Source: Candidatus Dojkabacteria bacterium (lineage in GTDB: Bacteria > Patescibacteria > Dojkabacteria > SC72 > JAFGCJ01). From it: 64,000 nucleotides of DNA. Both the position numbers and the translations under genes were made by a program. The notes beneath the pieces were generated by a model. It had not been told where the DNA came from, made no database searches, and was given only the letters and a program-made list of their open reading frames with translations. Every line of letters begins with the position of its first letter. Positions within the stretch are counted from its first letter, which is position 1. The stretch lies in assembly GCA_016932785.1 (NCBI GenBank), contig JAFGCJ010000001.1, positions 79,113-143,112 of the forward strand. Direction: 5' to 3'. Of this stretch, positions 8,975 to 16,418 are shown one piece after another.

Positions 8975-11342
8975 ATCGCAGATATTGAAATTTACTTTGA
9001 CGGCTGTGCTGGTTTTTTTGATGGCTAGTATTGAGATTTTCTTATTTCGAACGGATACCCTCGCCTGTGTGGGTTGCACCGGTTGCTCAGCAAGTGGAAG
9101 CAGCTGTACTGGAGGCGGCAAATACTGTGAGACATCTTTTATGGGTAGTTGTTTTCCGGGGACCACATCTTGTAGCTGGAATTTTGAAGGGAAATGTCAC
9201 TGTCATTGTAATGCAAGTACGCCATCATGCAAGTCCTGTTCCTGTGAGACTCCTTCAGGTTTTTCTTCTTCTCTAGTGTCGCCTGGTGACGGTAGTACCA
9301 AGGCTGGAACAGGAAGCAGCAGTACCGGAAATATCAATGTAAGTTTGGTTTTTGATGCTGTGGTGGCTGATTGGGGTGATGATAAAGGGTCAGGAACAAA
9401 GGGTAAAGGATCTGGTTGTGGAGGATGTAGTTCGAGTGGTAATGATGTTATTCAGGTTAGGTATAGGCCTTCTGGCGGCTCCTGGACGTCATGGTATACC
9501 CCATCGGTGGTTGATGGGCATTTTCAGTATAATGCTGGTGGATTATCAGAATGTTCGAGTTATGAGTGGCAGACGCGTGCGTATAACGGCTGCGAAGCCG
9601 CTGAGGGGCCGGTTTGGACTTTTAAAACAGACTGCAGGCCTTCTGTTGTATCTATTCACGCCGTTGATACCTCCTGTAGCGATAGTTGGTCGGGTGTCTT
9701 CGAGAACGGTGCAAATAATCCATTGACTATTAGAGCCGTGTATAGAGATCCTGATGGATATAGGGATATAGATAGAGTGTTTGTTGCAATGGCTGCCGAT
9801 GAAGTTGATGATATGGGTAGTATTGGCTGTGGATCCTGGGAGAGGGATTTATGCGATTCTTTCGGGCTTTACTATGAGGATAACACGGTAACTATCACTG
9901 ATGATAATAAACCTTCTTCGGGATGTCCGTGGCTTGATTCAGGTGATGGTGAAAATTCAAGGATCTTGGTAGAAGAAATTACCTCGACATCATTGTCTAG
10001 TGAAGAAGTTGAATATAGGTATGTCATTCGTCTGAAAGGAGACTTCCCTGGCGGTGAGTTTAAGTTTTTTGGTCTTGCCGAAGATGAGTCTGGGGTTATG
10101 AGTTGTAACGGAGATCCTAGTAGATCTGGCTGTTGGGACGAGGGTAATCCTTGGAATGTTGATCTTACGCTTCCTGTCGGATTTGTAAATCCTTTTCATC
10201 AGCCAGGTGATCCTGCAGATGAAATAAGATTTGAGCAGACTGGTGAAGATCCCGGTGATGTTACTTCGGGGTTAAAAAGGGTTTTTCTTAGGCGGTACAA
10301 TATTGACCGGAATGAGGAGATATTTCCCGATGAGGATTCGTACTATAGTTACGGCGGTGATCTTCCTTTATCAGGAGAAAGTGAATGGGGACCTGAAATT
10401 ACTGGTGCCATAACACCCCCTTGTGGATTAACGGGCGGGGATATTGTTAATGCGTGGGTATCATTTGAGGATTTTGCCTGTAACAAGTCGATTGTTGATG
10501 ACAGTCATAACTGGGTTGAAGCAGGACGGGAATGGATGCAGACAAAATTTGGTTCTGTTTACTCGGCTTTGGGGTATAGTAACCCTGTGATTGAGGGTCA
10601 ATATATGAATTCCTATGTAACAACGGGAATATATGATGATGGTGTCGCAGAAAAATACTGGTTTCCGGGGGATTCTGTTCTTAGCGGTAATGCTTGGACC
10701 GTCAAGCCATATGATGATAATAATAGGGTGTTTGAATGGGCGGATATGCTTAAGAGGCTAGTAAGATCATCTATGTGGCTCAGGTCCCACGATATTGAGG
10801 TGATAAATACAATACCCGAAGGTGGACGCCTTGATCTTGATACTCTCGATTCTGACGGTGTTTGGGAGTATACCGGTAGCGATGATCTTACTGTTTTTTC
10901 GAGTACGGGCAGCTGCAGTAGCCGAAAAATATTGTTGGTTGGAGACATAAACCTTGATATTGAACCGGATATAAAACTGTCAGGCAAAGATTCGGCTTGT
11001 CTGTTTGTTTCTAGAGGTAGTATTAGAGTGTTGTCTGGTTCTAATGCTGGAGGATCCGATAATGAAGATGTTCTTGAGGCAGGTCTAGTGGCCGATGGTA
11101 ATTTTGAGACTGTCAATGACAATAATCATGACAGGTTGAGAATTCGCGGTTTAGTTGTTGCCGATACTGTAAGCTTTGATCGGGATCTTGTTTTTGAAGA
11201 TAATTTGCTCTACCCTTCTGAGCTGATTGTATACGATCCCCGAATTCTTTATTTACTTAGAGATATGCTTGGCAGAAGACCTTTTGAAGAATTTAAATGC
11301 GGTACTGTGAAAGATTCACCGACTTGTGAGGGTTGGGATTAG
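8967..11342 (+). CDS. Large cysteine-rich secreted protein, PilY1-position paralogue 2
   Basis: From the ATG at 8967 this is a 791-residue protein. An upstream in-frame ATG (8919) would lie deep in the previous gene and would spoil the signal peptide; starting at 8967 gives a short basic leader and a hydrophobic core (about residues 6-25) followed by CVGCTGCSASGS and other Cys-rich sequence. A fibronectin-like stretch follows (VRYRPSGGSWTSWY, then YEWQTRAYNG). The C-terminal part, from EWMQTKFG to CEGWD, matches paralogue 1 almost residue for residue, including WLRSHDI, RKIL and FKCGTVKD. N-terminal parts differ, so the pair looks like one conserved attachment or assembly module with swapped heads. 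Confidence 0.8.
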   Translation: MTRSQILKFTLTAVLVFLMASIEIFLFRTDTLACVGCTGCSASGSSCTGGGKYCETSFMGSCFPGTTSCSWNFEGKCHCHCNASTPSCKSCSCETPSGFSSSLVSPGDGSTKAGTGSSSTGNINVSLVFDAVVADWGDDKGSGTKGKGSGCGGCSSSGNDVIQVRYRPSGGSWTSWYTPSVVDGHFQYNAGGLSECSSYEWQTRAYNGCEAAEGPVWTFKTDCRPSVVSIHAVDTSCSDSWSGVFENGANNPLTIRAVYRDPDGYRDIDRVFVAMAADEVDDMGSIGCGSWERDLCDSFGLYYEDNTVTITDDNKPSSGCPWLDSGDGENSRILVEEITSTSLSSEEVEYRYVIRLKGDFPGGEFKFFGLAEDESGVMSCNGDPSRSGCWDEGNPWNVDLTLPVGFVNPFHQPGDPADEIRFEQTGEDPGDVTSGLKRVFLRRYNIDRNEEIFPDEDSYYSYGGDLPLSGESEWGPEITGAITPPCGLTGGDIVNAWVSFEDFACNKSIVDDSHNWVEAGREWMQTKFGSVYSALGYSNPVIEGQYMNSYVTTGIYDDGVAEKYWFPGDSVLSGNAWTVKPYDDNNRVFEWADMLKRLVRSSMWLRSHDIEVINTIPEGGRLDLDTLDSDGVWEYTGSDDLTVFSSTGSCSSRKILLVGDINLDIEPDIKLSGKDSACLFVSRGSIRVLSGSNAGGSDNEDVLEAGLVADGNFETVNDNNHDRLRIRGLVVADTVSFDRDLVFEDNLLYPSELIVYDPRILYLLRDMLGRRPFEEFKCGTVKDSPTCEGWD

Positions 11343-11416
11343 TCAGCGTCTGAGTCTGATCCGCCCCTTATAAAGTTTTTTCCACAATCGTCATAAATAC
11401 TTATCCTATGGGATAT

Positions 11417-11446
11417 TTGACATTGTCTTGCTCTCTGACTTATCAT
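11417..11446 (+). promoter_or_regulatory. Sigma70-type promoter of pilMNO
   Basis: A perfect -35 TTGACA (11417-11422), an 18-base spacer and a -10 TATCAT (11441-11446) lie in the gap before pilM. The predicted start of transcription near 11453 gives a leader of about 28 bases before the ATG at 11481. This would let pilMNO be expressed apart from the upstream secreted-protein genes. Confidence 0.6.
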
Positions 11447-11480
11447 GATACTACTTATAATAATTTATTCTGCTGCCCTT

Positions 11481-12509
11481 ATGGCGAGTCTGCCCGATCA
11501 TATAGGTCTTGATTTTGGAAATCATAGTGTTAAAGCTGTGCAGTTGAGGGATATATCAAGAAATCCTTCTCTTGTAGCATTTGCAAGTCAGCCTACTCCA
11601 ATTGGAGTTATCAACAGTGAGGATGAGTCTCATCAGGCTCAGCTCGCCGATGCTCTTAGGGTTTTGTACGAAGATGGTGGTTTCAGGACAAGAAATGTTG
11701 TAGCAGCGCTTCCAGAATTCTCGATATTTACGAGGTTTCTTGAGTTTCCAGGAGTGAAAGAAAGTGAGCTTGAAGATGCGATTCACTGGCAGGCTAAACA
11801 AGTGGTACCAATTCCCATGTCTGAGATTCAGATGAGTTGGATTTTGCTTGGTAGGGATGAATCCAAAAATGCCTATAGAGTTCTTCTAGTTGCTGCGCCG
11901 AGGAAGCTGATAGATTTATATGTGAAGATTGTCCAGATGGCCAAGTTGGATCTAGTTGCTATAGAAACTGAAGCTATAGCTGCGGGTCGATCAGTTTACA
12001 GGTCAGCAAATGTTAGTGATGCTGTGATTCTTGATTTAGGTTCCCAAAGTACAGACATGGGCATAATGGTTGGTGGAGAGCTTCTTTTTTCGCAGAGTAT
12101 AGCTGTAGGATCTGATTCGCTAACCAGGGCAATTGCTAGTGAGTTCTCTTTCGAATATAACCAGGCTGAAGAATATAAAAGAAACTATGGTATTGACCCT
12201 TCTCAGCTTGAAGGAAAGATATACCAAGTGCTAAAACCTGTTGTTGACTCTGTTATAGCAGAAATCCGGCGAGGAATAGAGTTTTTCAAAACGAGGACAT
12301 TGAAATCAGCTCCTGATCAGTTTCTTTTGATAGGTGATGGATCTTTATTGCCTGGACTTGTTGTTTATTTATCACAGGAACTGATGGCCAATGTACAGCT
12401 TGCTGATCCTTGGAATGGGATAAAGATAGATAAAAAGCAAGAGGCAATTTTATCAAAGGGTAGATCAGCCTATGCTGTTGCTGTTGGTCTTGCCCTTAAG
12501 GCTGAGTAA
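11481..12509 (+). CDS. pilM: Type IV pilus assembly ATPase-like protein PilM
   Basis: PilM is an actin-fold cytoplasmic protein that binds ATP and the N-terminal tail of PilN, linking the inner-membrane PilNO platform to the pilus motor. The sequence shows the actin-type motifs: phosphate-1 loop GLDFGNHSVKAVQL near the N-terminus, phosphate-2 VILDLGSQSTDMG in the middle and the adenosine motif LIGDGSLLPGL near the C-terminus. Length (342 residues from the ATG at 11481) is normal. The frame is open from 11445, but that start would add a hydrophobic stretch not found in PilM and falls within the predicted promoter. pilN and pilO follow directly. Confidence 0.92.
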   Translation: MASLPDHIGLDFGNHSVKAVQLRDISRNPSLVAFASQPTPIGVINSEDESHQAQLADALRVLYEDGGFRTRNVVAALPEFSIFTRFLEFPGVKESELEDAIHWQAKQVVPIPMSEIQMSWILLGRDESKNAYRVLLVAAPRKLIDLYVKIVQMAKLDLVAIETEAIAAGRSVYRSANVSDAVILDLGSQSTDMGIMVGGELLFSQSIAVGSDSLTRAIASEFSFEYNQAEEYKRNYGIDPSQLEGKIYQVLKPVVDSVIAEIRRGIEFFKTRTLKSAPDQFLLIGDGSLLPGLVVYLSQELMANVQLADPWNGIKIDKKQEAILSKGRSAYAVAVGLALKAE

Positions 12510-12526
12510 CATTTTTTTGAAAATAA

Positions 12527-13087
12527 ATGCAGGCACCTAAATCCATTGATCTTCTTCCAAAAGTAACTGAGGAGGAAATTCAAACGATCGAAAAGAAGGG
12601 AAGAATAAATCTCTTCGGAGTCTTTTTTGTATTGGTAATCATTGTAGTTTCTATTGTTGTTCTTGTAGGAAATCTCCTTGCAAAAATGGATCACAACAAT
12701 AGTATTAAGAAAAGATCTGAATCTGAGGCCAATGTTAAGGAACTTCAATATGTCGAACTTAAGCAAAATACTCTAAATAACAAAATCGCGACTTTCTCAA
12801 CCGTAAACAGCAGGGAATTTAGAGCTGAGGTTGTTCTGGAATACTTTATGAGTGTTTCAGAGGGGCTATCAACAGTTGATTCGCTTTTTGTAGACGATAA
12901 CCTTGAATTTGAAGTATCAGGGTATGCCGGAAGCTACTCAAATGTATCACGCCTTTGGCATGATCTTGCTAGTAAAGAAGAGATTTTTGAATATGTAAAC
13001 CTTGAATATGCCAGAACATCAAGTGAGGGTCAGATTTTTTTCAGTTTTACAGGGAAGATGAGAAGGGATAGTGTGGACAGTATGTGA
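12527..13087 (+). CDS. pilN: Type IV pilus inner-membrane protein PilN
   Basis: A 186-residue protein with the PilN layout: a short N-terminal cytoplasmic segment with IDLLP near residue 5 (the PilM-binding motif is usually INLLP), a transmembrane helix around residues 27-48, a coiled coil, and a small ferredoxin-like periplasmic domain. It pairs with PilO and hooks the PilM cytoplasmic ring to the membrane. It begins 17 bases after pilM. Confidence 0.85.
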   Translation: MQAPKSIDLLPKVTEEEIQTIEKKGRINLFGVFFVLVIIVVSIVVLVGNLLAKMDHNNSIKKRSESEANVKELQYVELKQNTLNNKIATFSTVNSREFRAEVVLEYFMSVSEGLSTVDSLFVDDNLEFEVSGYAGSYSNVSRLWHDLASKEEIFEYVNLEYARTSSEGQIFFSFTGKMRRDSVDSM

Positions 13088-13099
13088 TAATACAAAATT

Positions 13100-14107
13100 A
13101 TGACTGCAGAACAGGACGCATCAAAACAGAATATATCAAGTCAACAGCCAGCGGTGGGTACAGGGGGGTCGTCTGTGGGATCTGTGGCATCCGCTGGAGT
13201 TGCTGTCCCTCCTCAGTCACCAGAAAAAACTAAAGGAGCAATAGAAAAGCTCGTAGGAAAGGATAAATCTCCTAAGCTCAAGAAAAAACGTGAAATAATT
13301 AAGTCTGAGGAACCTGAGGAAAATCTTTCCAAGAAATTGGGTCAGTATTTGGTCCCAATTATGGGGGTAATCGTCTTCATGCTTTTGCTTATGTTTGTTT
13401 ACATTCCGTATGGTTCCGAGGCGCTGAAGACTCGTCAGGAATCTTTATCTATTCTCGATGAGGCAGCACGAAATAATGATAAGGCGGCTGTTCTTCAGGG
13501 CATAAATCTTGAGGAACTTGATGAAAACCTTTCGATTGTCTCAAGGGTTGTTTTGGATGAGATGGACGTCTCAGAGCTTGCATCAGAAGTAGAACGAATA
13601 GCTATTTCAAATAATCTAAAATCCAAGGAACTATCTCTTTCAGATATTATGGGTGGAAGGGGTATGGAGTTTGTCTCAGATGAAACAAGTGTCCCCTCTT
13701 TTGCCGAGTCTATCAGTGGACCTTTTTCTTTCTATGGGGAGTTTGATGACGTAGTAAGATTCCTTGAGGAGCTTCGGGAAGAAAGTCCGACGACACTTTT
13801 CTATGACGCTGTTAATTTAACAATTTATAGTGTTGATGAAGAAACCTCCAAGGTTCTTTGGAGTGTTGATATAAATATTTATGGGTACACGACACAACCT
13901 GTGACCAAGGCTAATATCTCCGATCCCATAAAAACTGGGTTTGACAGTGATCTTTTTGATGAGATTAAGGAACGTGCAAATATAGGAAAATCTGTTGACG
14001 ATGAATCTTCTGAGGAAGAAGAACAAACACCTGAGGAGGAGACGAATGATGAATCATCTCAGGATGAGGTGGAAGAGTTTATCCGTGATCTGGAAGAGTC
14101 TCAGTAG
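13100..14107 (+). CDS. pilO: PilO-like pilus alignment protein with acidic tail
   Basis: A 335-residue protein placed where PilO is expected. It has a long disordered, Ser/Pro/Lys-rich cytoplasmic N-terminus (about residues 1-80), a transmembrane helix near 85-107, a coiled coil and a small alpha/beta domain, then a very acidic C-terminal tail (runs of Glu and Asp over the last 45 residues). Canonical PilO is about 200 residues, so both extensions are unusual. Assignment rests on gene order, topology and the shape of the domain rather than strong motif matches. Confidence 0.7.
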   Translation: MTAEQDASKQNISSQQPAVGTGGSSVGSVASAGVAVPPQSPEKTKGAIEKLVGKDKSPKLKKKREIIKSEEPEENLSKKLGQYLVPIMGVIVFMLLLMFVYIPYGSEALKTRQESLSILDEAARNNDKAAVLQGINLEELDENLSIVSRVVLDEMDVSELASEVERIAISNNLKSKELSLSDIMGGRGMEFVSDETSVPSFAESISGPFSFYGEFDDVVRFLEELREESPTTLFYDAVNLTIYSVDEETSKVLWSVDINIYGYTTQPVTKANISDPIKTGFDSDLFDEIKERANIGKSVDDESSEEEEQTPEEETNDESSQDEVEEFIRDLEESQ

Positions 14108-14115
14108 TCTAGTAC

Positions 14116-14355
14116 TTAGTCTACGATTTCCAGTCTTACCTTCTTGTTTTCTCTTACGGCTTTGATGCTTAACACATCTCTGAGAGCAGCTATAGTATGC
14201 CCTTTCTTGCCTATAATGATACCCCTGTCTTCGTTGTTTGCGTTGATTAGAAATTTCACAAATGTCGGGTCATTCTCGTCTACCTGCTCTTCGACTTCTA
14301 TTTCGTCGGGATAATTTACAATCTGCTTCAAAATCATAACTAAAAGATCTTTCAT
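14116..14355 (-). CDS. khpA: KH-domain RNA-binding protein KhpA
   Basis: A 79-residue single KH domain with the RNA-binding GxxG loop GKKG at residues 49-52 inside RGIIIGKKGHTIAALR. KhpA is a small RNA chaperone that often lies next to rpsP, as here. It is the last gene of the rpmF-nusB-rnc-rpsP-khpA block and converges with pilO, the two stops being 8 bases apart. Confidence 0.92.
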   Translation of the reverse strand: MKDLLVMILKQIVNYPDEIEVEEQVDENDPTFVKFLINANNEDRGIIIGKKGHTIAALRDVLSIKAVRENKKVRLEIVD

Positions 14356-14377
14356 TTGTTTGATATATTTATTTTAG

Positions 14378-14923
14378 TTAATTATTTTTCTTTTGGTTCT
14401 GTTTTTTCTCGGTCTTCTCTGGTTCTTTCTTGTCTGTTTTTTCCTCGGATTTCTCTGTTTTGTCTTTAGGTTTGCTGCCTTTTTCAGGAACCTGATCCTT
14501 TTCTGTATCTTTTTGTTCTTTTGTATCATCAGTTTTGGGTTCTTGGGCCTCTGGTGTTTCCTGTTTTTCCTCTGCTTTCTTTTCAGGTTTCTGGTCTTCC
14601 TGCTTTTTCTCCGTAGCCTCTTCTTTTGCCTTCTTTGACGCCTCAATCATTACTTCGATTCTTTTAGTGCGTTTCTTTGTCTGTTTTATTATACCTTCTT
14701 TTACAAAAATATCATGAATTGTATCTGTCATTTGAGCTCCGTAGTTGATCCATTTTTGAAGAGTCTCTTTATCATACTTGAGTGTAGGAGGTTTTGTTCT
14801 AGGGTTATAATACCCTATTTGCTCTATGTATCTACCATCACGAGGCTTATGTGAATCGATTGCCACAATCCTGTAGTGAGGTTCATGTTTTTTTCCTGTT
14901 CGTGTCAGTCTTATCTTTACCAT
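14378..14923 (-). CDS. rpsP: 30S ribosomal protein S16 with long charged tail
   Basis: The first 85 or so residues are a normal S16 (start MVKIRLTRTGKKHEPHYRIV, then DGRYIEQIGYYNPR). The remaining 95 residues are a low-complexity tail of Lys, Glu, Gln, Pro and Thr. Such tails occur on ribosomal proteins of various lineages, but this one more than doubles the protein. It lies 22 bases before khpA and 33 bases after rnc. Confidence 0.95.
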   Translation of the reverse strand: MVKIRLTRTGKKHEPHYRIVAIDSHKPRDGRYIEQIGYYNPRTKPPTLKYDKETLQKWINYGAQMTDTIHDIFVKEGIIKQTKKRTKRIEVMIEASKKAKEEATEKKQEDQKPEKKAEEKQETPEAQEPKTDDTKEQKDTEKDQVPEKGSKPKDKTEKSEEKTDKKEPEKTEKKQNQKKNN

Positions 14924-14956
14924 GTTTAGTGGATTCTAACAAAAAGATTAATTCTG

Positions 14957-15679
14957 TCAAGCACTTAAAGCACTTTTTTTCTTTTTTAATTCCTTTTGGA
15001 TTTTTTCCAATGCAGCTTCGGCAGCACTCTCCTCTGCTTTCTGCTTGCTTGCTCCGATGCCTGTGCCATATTTTCTTGAGCCGAGATAGACTGCCATTGT
15101 AAATTCTTTTTCGTGGTCTGGCCCTACTTCGGAAATGAGCTCGTAAGAAGGAGTAACCTTGTGTAATTCTTGTGCAAGCTCCTGGAATTTGGTTTTCGGA
15201 TCAATATCAAGCCTGTTTTCTACTATATCAGATATTTTGTGAAATAGGACTCTTTTGAGGTAGCTCTCGGCTGCCTTTATTCCTTGGTCGAGGTATATTG
15301 CACCTAGAACGGCCTCGAAAGTATTAGCAAGAAGATAGTCTTTGTCGCGTCCTCCAGTGTTTTCTTCTCCTTTGCTCATTCTTAGGTATTTTCCAAAGTC
15401 CAATTCTCTGGATGTATCAGCGAGGGTTGTTGTTTTTACTGTGGCAGATCTGAAGCTTGTAAGTTCGCCTTCGGGTTTTTTGGGGTAGTTCTTGAAAAGG
15501 TACTTTGAAACAAGGAATTCAAGTACTGCGTCACCGAGATATTCCAATCTCTCATTATGTTTGTCTATTTGTTGGTTCTCATTTAGATATGACCGGTGAG
15601 TAAGTGCTGTTTCTAGAAATTTTTTGTTCTTGAATTCGACACCTATCTTTTTTTCTGCTTTTTCAAACAGTTTTATCAT
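14957..15679 (-). CDS. rnc: Ribonuclease III
   Basis: RNase III cleaves double-stranded RNA in rRNA precursors and structured leaders. The catalytic signature NERLEYLGDAVLEFLVS is near residue 50, the second acidic site motif follows (NTFEAVLGAIYLD), and a dsRNA-binding domain occupies the last 70 residues, ending in the usual GIGASKQKAEESAAEAAL helix. The frame is open to 15748, but the ATG at 15679 gives a normal RNase III N-terminus (MIKLFEKAEKKIG) and only a 17-base overlap with nusB, so I choose it. Confidence 0.93.
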   Translation of the reverse strand: MIKLFEKAEKKIGVEFKNKKFLETALTHRSYLNENQQIDKHNERLEYLGDAVLEFLVSKYLFKNYPKKPEGELTSFRSATVKTTTLADTSRELDFGKYLRMSKGEENTGGRDKDYLLANTFEAVLGAIYLDQGIKAAESYLKRVLFHKISDIVENRLDIDPKTKFQELAQELHKVTPSYELISEVGPDHEKEFTMAVYLGSRKYGTGIGASKQKAEESAAEAALEKIQKELKKKKSALSA

Positions 15680-16106
15680 CTTTCTTTTTATCTTCAAATA
15701 TTGCTCCAAGTACTCCGTTAACGAATTTTCCACTGGTTTCTCCTCCAAACTCCTTTGCTATTTCGATAGCCTCATCTATTGCTACTTTTGGAGGGGTCTG
15801 TTCCCCTATGAAACCCTCCCATATGGCTATTCTTATTATTTCGAGATCCGCTTTTTGGATCTGATCTACAGGCCACTGGGGGGCGTATTTCGCTATTATT
15901 TCGTTTATGTTTTCAATGTTATTTTCGACTCCCTCAACAATTTTCTTTGCAAGTTCTTCGTCATAGTTGCTTATCTCGTCTGTACTGGCAATGTCTGCCT
16001 CCTCTGTAGGAAGAATAGATTCATTTTGGACATTGAAGTGGTTTGAAAAAAGTTTCTGAAGGGAGATTATTCGTGCTAGATGTCTAGGATCATTCTTCTT
16101 TTTCAT
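15663..16106 (-). CDS. nusB: Transcription antitermination factor NusB
   Basis: An all-helical NusB-type protein of 147 residues from the ATG at 16106. Diagnostic parts are RHLARIISLQKLF at the start, the helix DQIQKADLEIIRIAIWE and the closing PPKVAIDEAIEIAKEFGGETSGKFVNGVLGAI (the last in two stretches of the family signature). A longer frame reaches 16178, but it would overlap rpmF. NusB binds boxA RNA with S10 during rRNA transcription; its pairing with rnc and ribosomal protein genes fits that role. Confidence 0.9.
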   Translation of the reverse strand: MKKKNDPRHLARIISLQKLFSNHFNVQNESILPTEEADIASTDEISNYDEELAKKIVEGVENNIENINEIIAKYAPQWPVDQIQKADLEIIRIAIWEGFIGEQTPPKVAIDEAIEIAKEFGGETSGKFVNGVLGAIFEDKKKDDKTV

Positions 16107-16113
16107 TTTTGGG

Positions 16114-16317
16114 CTATTTCTTTTTTGTGGCAGATTTATCTGATTTCTTTGTGCTTTCCAGTTTACCATAATGTCCACAGTTTGGACACTTAAAATGTGG
16201 CCTTTTGGGCTGTTTGCACTTAGGGCAGATTGATGTTGCAGGTTTCTTAAGCAAATCCTGTGATCTACGCCTATTTTTTCTTCCTTTTGAAATTTTTCTT
16301 TTTGGTACTGCTCCCAT
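16114..16317 (-). CDS. rpmF: 50S ribosomal protein L32
   Basis: A 67-residue L32 with the typical basic start (AVPKRKISKGRKNRRRS) and a zinc-ribbon made by C31, C34, C44 and C47. A Lys/Ser-rich tail of about 15 residues follows. It is the first gene of the rpmF-nusB-rnc-rpsP-khpA operon, and a strong promoter lies immediately upstream with its start of transcription only a few bases before the ATG. Confidence 0.95.
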   Translation of the reverse strand: MGAVPKRKISKGRKNRRRSQDLLKKPATSICPKCKQPKRPHFKCPNCGHYGKLESTKKSDKSATKKK

Positions 16318-16327
16318 AGCTTTGTGG

Positions 16328-16355
16328 ATTATATCATGAAACGCTGGTTAGTCAA
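16328..16355 (-). promoter_or_regulatory. Strong promoter of the rpmF operon
   Basis: Read on the minus strand: -35 TTGACT (16355-16350), a 16-base spacer and a perfect -10 TATAAT (16333-16328) preceded by an extended TG. The ATG of rpmF is 10 bases after the -10, so the mRNA has a leader of only about 3-4 bases or none. Confidence 0.75.
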
Positions 16356-16418
16356 CGCAAATGTAAGTTTTGCAATTAATTTATAAAAGACTTATTTTTC
16401 CTAAAATCCTCTAAGATT

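Noticed and set aside
10613..11122. Minus-strand ORF of 169 codons opposite the second cysteine-rich gene
   Set aside because: It mirrors codons of the conserved C-terminal module, has Ser/Leu-rich low-information sequence and no promoter or ribosome-binding site.
14374..14646. Lys/Arg-rich ORF overlapping rpsP in another frame
   Set aside because: It is the shifted reading of the Lys/Glu repeat tail of S16.
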